Virus record (IMG/VR): IMGVR_UViG_3300025151_000018
Location: 1-64,000 of that record
DNA length: 64,000 bases
Source: a virus
Strand: one strand, 5' to 3'
Part shown: in pieces, positions 32,334 through 43,400 of the stretch
Numbering within the stretch: position 1 is the first letter of the stretch
Layout of the letters: the number at the start of each line of letters is the position of its first letter
Made by a program: the position numbers and the translations under genes
Notes under the pieces: model-generated
What the model was told of the DNA's origin: nothing
Databases searched by the model: none
Seen by the model: only the letters and a program-made list of their open reading frames with translations

Positions 32334-32475
32334 CCATCATTAAGTCCATATCGTTCTCAATAGGCTCTATGTCCTCCGAAAAATCAAACTTAATGGTTAG
32401 TGCATAAAGGTATAATGCAACCGAAAAGATTATAATACATATAAGCACCGAGAGCGCACCGAAAATTGAAATCAT
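32287..32475 (-). CDS. Small single-span membrane protein (62 aa)
   Basis: Residues 3-28 form a continuous hydrophobic segment (FGALSVLICIIIFSVALYLY), followed by an acidic tail and a basic C-terminus; no cleavable signal is obvious. It overlaps the next gene by 47 nt. Size, membrane span and place near the end of the virion operon would suit a holin-like or membrane-anchored exit protein, but nothing proves that. Confidence 0.45.
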   Translation of the reverse strand: MISIFGALSVLICIIIFSVALYLYALTIKFDFSEDIEPIENDMDLMMDAEHGGLSRHWHRRE

Positions 32476-32747
32476 CTGCTTCTCGCCACCCTTTTACCAC
32501 CTGCACCTAACTGCCTCCGCATCTTAGGTCTTGCACCAGAGCCACTACCCCTGACTTTAGATCGTTTGTATCTGTTAGCGGTTCGCTTACTCTTGTTCTT
32601 GCGTGATACTCCCCACGCCCTACGCTTGGCTTGACGCTCGGCTCTCCCTGCTAAGTTGTTCTTAGTGTAGCCTCTAAATTCGCCCTTCAATACTCCCCAA
32701 CCCGCAGCGATTGCTCGCTCTTCAACTTGGGTCGGGCTTTGCGCCAT
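32472..32747 (-). CDS. Small very basic protein (91 aa)
   Basis: About a third of the residues are Arg or Lys, with runs such as RKNKSKRTANRYKRSKVRG and a Gly-rich, basic tail. The N-terminus is helical and less charged. Likely nucleic-acid binding, perhaps packaged with the genome. It overlaps the genes on both sides. No family recognised. Confidence 0.5.
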   Translation of the reverse strand: MAQSPTQVEERAIAAGWGVLKGEFRGYTKNNLAGRAERQAKRRAWGVSRKNKSKRTANRYKRSKVRGSGSGARPKMRRQLGAGGKRVARSR

Positions 32748-32914
32748 ATACTACCGCAAGACGGACATTCCCATAAAAATATCCTTTCCCTACTACCCGC
32801 ATAGAAGCCATTTATGCGTAAAGCAAGGACATCCGACTTGCAACTCGGACATGATTGCTCAACCTTGTCTTGATACTTCTTGCTCTTCAAACCAATCAAA
32901 TCTAAATCAGTCAT
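32687..32914 (-). CDS. Zinc-ribbon protein (75 aa)
   Basis: ATG 32914 starts 1 nt after the stop of the upstream 400-aa gene; the longer frame reaches into that gene and is rejected. CPSCKSD and CPSCGSIW, about 30 residues apart, form a zinc ribbon; the C-terminus is basic (RKARPKLKSE). It overlaps the next gene by 61 nt in another frame. Function unknown. Confidence 0.5.
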   Translation of the reverse strand: MTDLDLIGLKSKKYQDKVEQSCPSCKSDVLALRINGFYAGSRERIFLWECPSCGSIWRKARPKLKSEQSLRVGEY

Positions 32915-32915
32915 A

Positions 32916-34118
32916 TCAGAACCCCGAATGCGTGTAATAAAACCTAACATGACCGGGTGGATTGATGGGTGCTGCTGGATTAACATAGGGATTAGTCTTT
33001 GTTGTAGCCAAATCAATCATGGTGATTACATTTCCAGCGACTGTAAAATCAACACCCTCATATAAATTTACACTAACATCCATTCCAGAGTCAAACCATG
33101 TCGCCACGATTAGGTGTGCTGAACCCGCAACAGGGTTTATTGGATCAGGAACTTCTGTCGGTAGTGGTTGAAAGTGTAGTTGTATCGGACCCGGTCCTGC
33201 ATAGGGATAGGTTTCTATTGATTGACGGTGAACAGGTGTCAATTGATATGCACCACCTGCCCCCGCACCTACTGCTGCATCTGATTGATAGAATAGATGT
33301 GTTTGACCTTCACCGTGATGTATGCCACTTGTAGCCACTATCGCAGGGCTATACCCTTCAGGGTTTCTTGTATAGAATATACCCAACCCAGATGTGGGTA
33401 ATGAACCCGCACCCAAAGCAGGGCTTGTGATTAGATTGTTAATTGGGTCTGTTCCATCACCAGAAGCATTTACCATAGCGGTCAATGGGTATGGCCCGCC
33501 ACGCATGAATACTCTCTTGTCCTCAACAGAGGCTACAACGGGTGCTGAACCACCATAGGTGATTCTCATAGCAGCAAGGATAACAGATTGTTTCACTAAC
33601 TGTGATGATGGCATTTGTGGGTATTGCCCTCCGCCTGTATTGACCTTTTGACCGCATACCAATCCAATGTTATTTGTCGCTGCACCCAACTCTGGATCGA
33701 CTATAACAAGCACCCAACATTCCTCATTCAATGCACTTGGCAATCCCGCAACACCCAAAGGATTGAAGCGAGCGTTGTATAATCCAGCAGTATCAACATC
33801 AAGTGATGATGCCGAGCCTACTGTGTAATACATTCCATCTAATGCTACTATACCTGCATCAACAAAGAATGATTTTGTGCCACTTGTGTTCTTTCTCACA
33901 CAACAATTACCAGAGATAGGGTTATTACGATCAGAACCACCAGAGTCCTGTGAATAGTTATTCAAGTTTAGGGGTATGACACCATTCAACAACCCTCTTT
34001 CTGTAAAGTTGGTTAATGTTGCCGTTGAGAGAACATCACTATCACGCAATCCATCGGATTGCCATGTAGCACCTGTCGCAGTTTTCTCATGCCCTTCATT
34101 TAGTCCTGTTGTTCCCAT
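32916..34118 (-). CDS. Virion/tail-tip structural protein (400 aa), function unknown
   Basis: A beta-rich, Gly/Pro/Asn-rich protein without membrane segments; low charge and many short strands are typical of receptor-binding or baseplate proteins. The central part (ECWVLVIVDPELGAATNNIG) reads as a jelly-roll-like strand series. It lies immediately after the hub and fibre genes. No enzymatic motif or named family recognised. Confidence 0.5.
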   Translation of the reverse strand: MGTTGLNEGHEKTATGATWQSDGLRDSDVLSTATLTNFTERGLLNGVIPLNLNNYSQDSGGSDRNNPISGNCCVRKNTSGTKSFFVDAGIVALDGMYYTVGSASSLDVDTAGLYNARFNPLGVAGLPSALNEECWVLVIVDPELGAATNNIGLVCGQKVNTGGGQYPQMPSSQLVKQSVILAAMRITYGGSAPVVASVEDKRVFMRGGPYPLTAMVNASGDGTDPINNLITSPALGAGSLPTSGLGIFYTRNPEGYSPAIVATSGIHHGEGQTHLFYQSDAAVGAGAGGAYQLTPVHRQSIETYPYAGPGPIQLHFQPLPTEVPDPINPVAGSAHLIVATWFDSGMDVSVNLYEGVDFTVAGNVITMIDLATTKTNPYVNPAAPINPPGHVRFYYTHSGF

Positions 34119-34459
34119 TACCGTATCTCCATTACAATATCCACACGCACTTCATTGGTTGCATTCTTGCTAATCGGGTGAAATGAAGTCCGATAGGCAG
34201 GGCTATCCAATATGGTAGCCCCATGCACCGACACTTCTTTGATGTCCTTTGCACTAATTAAACTTGTATCAAATGTAGCACTAATTGAGATGGTTCTGTC
34301 ATCTATTCTCTGTATGATTGGTGTTGTTGTCATAGCAGCAGCACCAACACCACCGTCTTTGCTTGATGCCGAACCACCTGTTGTGCCGAGAGTCATTTGT
34401 TTTACAAGTGTTTGAAGGTGTGTAGCCAACTGTGCTTTTATTCCATCCAAAACAGGCAT
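34118..34459 (-). CDS. Small tail-associated protein (113 aa)
   Basis: A helical N-terminus (LDGIKAQLATHLQTLVKQM), a Gly/Ala-rich linker, then beta strands (TISISATFDTSLISA, VSVHGATIL). The stop overlaps the next ATG by one base. Place between the giant hub protein and a tail-tip protein supports a minor tail role. No family recognised. Confidence 0.45.
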   Translation of the reverse strand: MPVLDGIKAQLATHLQTLVKQMTLGTTGGSASSKDGGVGAAAMTTTPIIQRIDDRTISISATFDTSLISAKDIKEVSVHGATILDSPAYRTSFHPISKNATNEVRVDIVMEIR

Positions 34460-37400
34460 CTAACTCACCCCGTAAAATACGGACTTTGATTGCCCTACGG
34501 GTTGCCCCCTCTTATGGATAACCCTTATTTCAGCACCATTCGGCACTAATACTGCGTTGTTCGCAATGAGCGTGATAGTATTTGCTGACAATGCACCCGG
34601 TCCAACCACACCAACATGAAGCCATTGATCGTAATCTGTCGCAGCACCTGATGATGTAGTGGCAGCGACCCTAACCTCTATGGAGTCGCCATTTGCAATA
34701 CGGTATCTTGAGTCAAGCGTTCCTACCGCTATTGTGGTGGTGCTACCTGCGGGGTGATCTGCGGTTGAATATACTCCTGTGCGACCACCGCTAACACCTA
34801 TGTTTCCTAACGGGCGACCCAGATTTGTAGTGGCATTGGTTCTCCAACCCGCCCCCAGAGCCATGCTACTGTTGTTATTCATTCTAACAACAACACGAGA
34901 TGATGCAAGCACCCGCACAGGTGCGGAGAAAATCAAATCAATCAAGTCCTCAAGTGTGGTGGCATCTGTGCTACTTGTTTCTGCTGATGCTGATTGCAGG
35001 TCAGCGATTAAACCCTCTATGCCCTTATCATATTGACCTATCACCAGATTTGTTAGACCTGTTGTGAAATTGGTGTATGTTTCAAAGACGGCAAACTCTC
35101 CCTTGATGCCCTCCATGACAAAATCAACACCGATAATATCACCCGGCTCAATATCCTGTGCTTTTGCCAGCCCTTCAACACGAAGTATAGAAGAACCTTG
35201 TTCAGTCCTTCTCATCAATCTCTTTGCAAGTTTCAATCCTTCTTTCTTGCTCTTTAAGCCCGGTAGCGTTTGTATTAGTGTGCGCTCTAAGCCTTCTCCG
35301 CCCTTGCCACCCATCTTTTTGATGTGTTCCATGTCTTTGACTTCGGCTATCACAGTTTCATTCTCGGCAACTGTGTCGCCATGTATGATAATGTGGTTTG
35401 CCCTCTCCATCATAGCACTAACTTCAATCAACTGTGGTGCGCTACTTGAACCGACCCTACGATCAGAGAGGGAGAATGCTTCTTCTGTGTAAAGAAGGAC
35501 TCCACCATCACCAATTACTAATTGGCGACCATCCATTTGTGAAAAGTGTCTTAACAAGTCCATGATAAACAGACCCTTGCCTGTCCTATTGACGAATGAA
35601 TCACTATGTTGCATTGTGTTATGGAGAGATGGGTGTCCTCCGAGCATTGACAATAGAGATGTTTTACCATAAGGCTCAAAGCCCATAGAAATAAAGATTG
35701 GATCGGGGTGTATTACTTCAACCGCTTCTTTGTATGTTTCATAATTCACCAAATCAGCACCAGATATATTGTGCGTAATGTCGTTAAGCAACATCAAAGC
35801 AGCGTCAGTAGTCCTAACACCGACAGAAATGTTGTGTCCTAACCTTATCCCCTCAATAGTCATACCAGAATTGGATAGTGTGTTTTGTTGAAGGTTTCTA
35901 AAAATCAAGTTGTTGTTTTTATCTTTACCAGCAATTCTCCACTTCTTATTTTTACCATCATACAAGTAATGTGGCGTAGTAGCATCTTTAATTGTATTGC
36001 CATCAACATAGACTTCATTCAAACCACCCGTTCCGGGTTTGTTGATGTATGACAGACTACCCCCTGTTTCACCGTCTGTTATGGTGTAGCGTTGGGCTGA
36101 AAGCATACTAAAATCACTTGGATCATAATGCCCTAATCCCCGATAGGAGATATTAGGTGCATACTCAACACTATCATTAGGTGATGTGCCATCCCATTTG
36201 TCTGTATGATAAGATGCAACGGTCATAGCATTATCAACAAGAGAAGGAACAATCACCAACTTCTGTGATACCGAATGGATATTGTTTTTGGTTGATTTGT
36301 ATGTGTTATCCGTTCCCCTTAGCATTGTGTCTTGGGCTATTTCAATTAAAACCGTAGCGGAGAATCTAATTGAAGTGGGTGAGGGGAATGCTACAATCGT
36401 TCCGACTACCCCGTTCCTTGTGCGTATGACTTCGCCAATAGAGAATACTTCGCTTGGGAATTGTTGTCCTACATTCGGTGTTCCCGAACCTGACGACCAA
36501 TTTGCACCAACACCTGTTAGTGTATCTGTTGAACCTGCTGCTACGGTTGCACCTGCATATATTGAAACCCCTGTTCCCATATTTTTACCCGGTCTAACTG
36601 TCATGCCAACAAGATCAGTATCTAATGACAAATCCCCTGTTGCTGGTGGTGCGCTTGGATTAAGATAGAATGTGGTTCTCGTTTTATTACTGTATGTGAA
36701 TTGCCCTGACTTGCCTATAACAATTAGTGTTCCCGAAGGAGGGAAACCGCTTGTATCTTCAACTTCAATGTAGCCACCAAAAGGCGAAAGTGGTGGTTGC
36801 GGTGCTGACTTGACAATCTTGCTACTAACACCTAACACAGTCAATGCAGTTGGGGTTTGCTTCTTGATTGCTACATTATTCTTTGCTGCCATAGCAAACG
36901 GTCTTGTAATCTCTGCGTGATTTGCTTCACTTTGCGATACTTCTTCGCCACCGCCCGGATGTGTTGATTGAGAATACCTTGCATCTGTATCAGCGTGTAT
37001 TATTCCTTGCCCGTCAGTCCGTGAAGCATCGGATTTGAAATGTTGTAGCATATTCGCTGATGGTATTAGATGCCAAACCACATCACGGTTGTTTGCATCA
37101 GGCCAATCAATTCTAACACCGCCCGAATTTAGGCTACTTATTGGAATCATAGGCGAAGTGCGTTCCTCATTCAACTCAAATATACCATATCTGTTATCCC
37201 TATGGAAATGCCCTGCATTGCCAACCTTAGCATTCGGGCCTAACAACCAGCCATCTGGGTGCTGGATCGAATTGCTCTGCCCTCCTGAAAATGCAGTTAT
37301 CTTTAACGGTCTAACCGCCCTAACAACATAGTCCACATATTTTCTAACATTTTGACCTGCCTCTGATGACAAAGGATCGAATGAATGATGTTGGCTCAAG

Positions 37401-40400
37401 GCTTGTGAATCATAATCATCACGGTTAAGATATGTTTTACGGAGAATAAATACACCACCCCACGCTGGTAAATCACCGCTACCACGAACCGCCCATGTAT
37501 CTATCATGGTATAATCTGGATTGTTTAGCATCTTTGACACTTCTCCACCAGCCAAAGCCCCATGACTTGAAGTTGTATGTAAATTGAAAATTGGTTTGTG
37601 AACAGGTTGATTTATCAAATTCCGCCCATAGGGTTGGTCGCTAATTGATGTGCCATACACATCTGTTGCAGTTGTCGCTACTGCATCATACGGTTTTCTT
37701 GATTCATTGAATTTGGTTTTCCTGTATTTGCTGACATAAGACGGGAGAACGGGGAATTGCTGACCTACAATCAAATCTGTATGTAAAGAAGCAGCCTTTG
37801 TGCTTGTAATGATATACTCTTTCTCTTGCCCTGTCCTTTTCATTGAATGGGGTTCTGTTATTAGCCCCAATCTTGGCGACATATCCGATTGCACTTGTCT
37901 ATGATCAGCAATTTCTGATAATGGTATAGGGAATACCCCTCTAACTGTTGCCGATGTAGTATCTTTCATATCAATTTCTCGCCCCCAACCATGAGATGGG
38001 AAATGGTGTTGCCTGTCATCATGTATGAAATCTGTATTTGTTGATGAGGGTAGTGTAGTGCCTGTGAAAACATCAACAGGGTGTGCGTTTAGGTGCAGGT
38101 TATTCCCTTTCTGGTGAATGAAGTTAGTCGCTGGACTCGCTGAAAACTGTGTAGTTTGTGTCAAAGCATCAACAGAATCCTTTGCTTTCACCGCATCACC
38201 TGTATGGTGATTCAAATCAACAATTGGGTCAGAACCTTTGTTCAATGTCTTAGCAGTAAGCAAAGGTGCGTTTGTTTCCGTTGGCGAAATGCTTGTGAAA
38301 TCGGTCTTAACAGACTCCACTACCCCTGCTGGCATAGCCTTATGACTAACCAGACCTATACTCTCATCTTGTAATACTCTCCCCATTCCTACTTCCTTTT
38401 CACCTTTAGCCCAAGGTTCATTAGAGAGTCTTAGGTAATCCTCACCTGCTGAATGGCTTGTCAATACCATACCAACAGGGGTAGTCCTTTCAACACCCGC
38501 ATAACCTCTCGGCCATAGCCAATCAGCACCATCGTCAATTGTCGGTAGTTTTTGCATGGTATCATGCACACCACCATCAAAGCGAGCAGATCTGGTGATA
38601 GCCTGTTGTGCGGTGTTGCTTGCTGCTGATTGTGCAGGGTCGCCAGCGAGCATATTCAAAGCATCACTTGCCCCTCTCATACCCCATGCTCTAACAGGTA
38701 GCCTACGGCTGAAATCTATTGCCGACATTGGTGATGTAATAGTATAAATCATGTCATAAATTCGGTTAGAAGCATTCTGGTGCAACACAACTTCTTCATA
38801 ACCTACTGTTGGTGTCAAACCATCTCCTATTCCCTCTCCCCTTGATAGCCTCTCAATAGGTATTCCTAACAACGGTATTTGATATTTACTTGGTAGCCTT
38901 AGTGTTCCGTGTGCCTCTCTAACAGTAGTATGCCCCATCAATACAGAACCTGCTGCTCTTAGGCCATGTGTTGTGCCATGACCCCCTGCGTTTAGCCCAT
39001 TGTAGCCATACTGTTGAAGCCATTGGAATACATACATTCTTTCAAATGGTAATGACTTTTCATCTCCATCACTATATCCAATTGTTGTGTGTGATACCTT
39101 TGCATTTCTCAACAACAAGTCCTTAGTAGCGGGGTAATTTGTTGCACCCGGCATACCTGACGCTCGGTATCTCATAGTCATGTATTGCTCACGGCTCGTG
39201 CCGAGTAATGCAGGGTGTGAATACTCGGCTAACCATGTGCAAAGGAAAGCGTCAGGCATTGCGTTTGAGTTGGTATCTTCTGCCTTTGCTAAAGCCAAAT
39301 CTTTGTTTGGCATTAGTAATGGACTACCCTCAAAGTCGGAGGCTGCTGATAACGCACCACCATGAATTGGTTTAGGCGCACTTGCCTTGTTGGTTAATTG
39401 AGGATCGTGCGATAGTAATGGTGGTGTTGTTGCCAATTCTGTCGCAACTCTGGGTTGAGTCCAACCCTGTGGCATACCCTTTGTTGCTAAATATGTATGA
39501 GCAGCAGTAATTGTTCCTAAATACTGTGTCGGATATGGCCGACCACCCATTAGTTTGTATTGACCTATGAAGAAACCGTTTATTGCAAATTCTTCACCTG
39601 CGTTATATGCCCCATTGACGATTTTGTTGCTCGCCAAATCAAATGCAACAGGCGCACCATGACCTGAAAGCGGTGTTGAATATGTTGCAACATCATCCAT
39701 GCCGAGTAAAGATGGTTTGTATGTTGTTGCGTCAGCATCAACAAAGTGCGATTGTTCATAACTGCCAAATGGCATAGTATGCTCTTGACCCGGTGCAAAT
39801 AGTATTTCTGGCTCTTGTCTTGGTCTGCCTGAATAAAATTCATGGTGGAAAGCGTTTGAACCATAGGCTACTTCTTCACAAGGGAATCCGTCAGCCGAGA
39901 ATGAGCCTGTTGAATGGTTGTAAGCATTCAATTTTGTTTCAAGTGTATCAAGATAATATCTGGTTGTAGTTTGAGATGGCTCAAGGTTTTGGAAACCCCA
40001 ATGCTTATGCTCTGTTTCAGCCTCAAACATGAGGGAATACGCTGACCCATGTGAACGGTGTAATTGTCGCCTCAAGGACTTCGGTGTTCCTCTCATAGTC
40101 ATGGGAGATACAAATGAATGCCCCTGCCTACCAAATCTAATCCTATGATGTGGTATTATGGTGGCTGATGGCATACCGTTTGTAGTTTCAGTAAGCACAG
40201 AACCCCGTTCAACATGATCAGACAGACGGTGCGCTGCGAACAGTCTGGTTGTTCCGCTTGGCACAGAACCTACTGTGTTATTCAAGTCCAAACCAAACTG
40301 TGATTCTAATGTGTCATGCAAAATACGCACAGGATGGAAATGTAATACTCTGTCATGTGTGTCAAATTGCGTGGCTTCACCCGGATTACTATCTAATGTG

Positions 40401-43400
40401 GTGTCAAGGTTCTGTTCAACTATTCCGTTCTTTTGCATATTCGGTGCAGTTAAGCCACCCATACCCCATGTTGTATTTCTAAACGCTTGCACCCGATCAT
40501 GACCGCTTCGCACCAAAATGTTGCCCGGTATTTCATCGGCACTTGGTAATGAAATGCGGAGATTTGGGGATAAACCGCTACCAGCATAAGATGGCTCGGT
40601 AGTTTCTAATCCTGTTTCGGGATCTAAACGATTTGAAGGCATCGTGTAATCTTTAATTACTGTGCCAAACGGAGAACCCCCCTCTAAAATCAAGGCGTTG
40701 CCGTTGTCATCAACGACTTCTAAATTATCCCAAACCCTTTCTTCATTGCTTATTGTTAGACCAGATACCCTCTCTGTGTTGTAATTTCTAACCGTTCTAT
40801 ATCCTCTTGCCATTGTGGTTATATCAGTTGCTGAACCTGCGGTTGCATACTGTGCGATTGCGTTATTCAAATCGGTTGTGCCATTATCTATCTCTGTGAT
40901 TTGTGCCAAATGACTGATAGGTGCGCCACCATGTGCAATTTCATAGATTTCATTTGGCTGATATTCAGCGAACCTTGTGGTCGCTCGCATACCATTTTCA
41001 AACGCTATATCCCATTTGTTTTCTGATGGTGCATAGAATAACTCATCACCGTTGTTTAATTGAACGGCATTGTTAGCCGTCAAGGTGATAGTTGTAGCCG
41101 ATCTTGCTAACTTTTCAGCAGCAGGGATAGTTGTTCCAGCAAAACTAATGAATTGAAATCCATCATCAAACATTTTCCCGTAGCCGTAGTATGTTCCATC
41201 AGAACCATACAAATTAAGCCCAAACCATTGGGTATATGGGCTTGCGTATGCGAATAACTCTTGCGCTGCGGTGGCTTTTGTCGCCATAGCCTCAAAACCA
41301 TGTATGCTTATGGATTTAGCAAAGGTGTTGTCAGGCGTTCCCGTTCCATCAGCAAAGACCTGTGCGGATTCGGGGTCATTCACCCGAACATTGTGTGGTG
41401 CGGGAGAGTTTGCATCAACAAAGGTTAATTTTTGCCCTGCGTCAAAGTCGGCTTGGGTGTAATCAGAATAATTTGATGTTGAGCCATTGAAAAGACCACT
41501 TCCGGGTCTTGAAGAATCGCTTTCCCTTCGGACAAATAGCGCAACCTCTCCACCATCAATAGATTGTCCTGTATTCCCTGCAAACGCATTACCGGGTGTA
41601 TCAAATCTAATTGCTTTGGGAGATAATGTCTTTGCAGCCATTACAAAAGGCGTTGTGGGTATTGTTGGCGCACCACCACTAATATCAACCTTAATTGTAT
41701 TAGCCTCGTTATCAATTTCTGAAATGAATTTGCCCGTTCCTACTCCTATTCCACCGCTAAAATACGCCAATTCATCTCCAACGACTAAGAATCTTGAGGG
41801 TGCGTCATCTAATGTTAATACACCGTCTGTGAAGAAGGTCGCATCATTTGTGCAATTAAGGGCAACACCCGGATGTGAAGTGCTTGTAAATGCGTTTGCA
41901 TCAGTAAAGTCTGGTCTAAGACATTTGACATAAGGTGTTGATGCAACTGTGCCTATTTCCGTATCACCATCAGTTTGATAGTATATCTTATCTCCAAGCA
42001 CGAGTTTTTGTGATGGGTCGCCACTTGTAATCTCAAGGAAACCTGCACCATATTGAACGGCTGACCCGTTCCTTGTGTATGTTAGTCCACACGACCTCAA
42101 TCTCGGTCCGTTTGCCAATATACTGAAATTGTTAGCCGAAGGATTATGCGCTGCGCCATTGGGTGTTAGTTGTTGTAATGTTTGAAATGAAGATACCGTT
42201 CCAACTTCTTGTTTGTTGCTATTGTATATTTTGCTACCTACTTCAAAATTCAAACCAAAGTCTGTATCTGGTGTCAAAACCTTAACAGTAGTAGTAGTGC
42301 CAGCACCTTCATTACCACCCGTAAATACATTAGAACCAGATTGTGATGCACCTTGATCAGAAGTGATAAAGCACCCAGATTCGTATGGCCCCATTCCATC
42401 TAATTCTGTTCCATGTTCAACACTTTCAACAGGCATGAGTTTTGTTGCGTCTGTATATCTGTTTGACTTTTCAGGGGCTACATTACTCATTACGCTCGGT
42501 CCATCAAACACCATATCGGGCGGTGGCATTGGTTGTATTAAGCAAGAGTTTAGTCCTTCAATAGAAAAACGAGAAAAGCCACGATTTTTAGAAAAACTAC
42601 TACCTGTTGTAGCATCTTTCTTTGGCTTGCCCCCTCGTGATTCGTGATTAAGCGCAGGTAATCCCATGTTGCCACCATCCATAGGCTTTGCAGTTAGATA
42701 CCATGTCGGCAAGTCCACACCAAGACCTTGAATGATAGGGCCACCATTTGCTGACCCCCAATAACCACCGTTAGAAGGAACATCACCCTCCCATGATACA
42801 ACTACTGTGTGTTGTTCTTCTGTTTCGTTTTGAATAGTGATGATTTCATTTACCGCAATATCTCCACTACTTGCACTATCCGCAGTAATGGTGAAGTCCA
42901 CAAAATATGTAGCAGATCCTAAGATGTTTTCTCCGACAACCTTGTAGCCATCGTATTCTAACACCCTTACCACAGAGCCATTGTCGTAATGCAATATACC
43001 TTTCTTTGGTATATCAGTTGGGTGATGGTGCAAACAATGACCGCCTGTTGTATTACCAGAATGCGGTGCGCTGAAATCGCTCGCCATCATCAACCTAACA
43101 AAAGGGTGTCCTGTCAATGGATAAGTCCAATCACCGACTCCCGCATTGAGAACAGAATACACTTTACCTTGATAGGTCTTAGCCCCAGACATTTTCACAT
43201 ACCTTGCTTTGAGATACCTGTTTCTCCCATGTAGCCCGATTTGGTGATCTCGGCTTGAGTTAATTGCTGATGCAATCATTCTTGTCGCTTCTTCTGTGCC
43301 TAAATCGTATGTCAAGATAGGCAAAGTCGGAACGGTAATCCTTGATTGAATGTTAGCCTGTGCTGCCCTTTTCAAATCCACGACTACAAAGTTAGTGCCA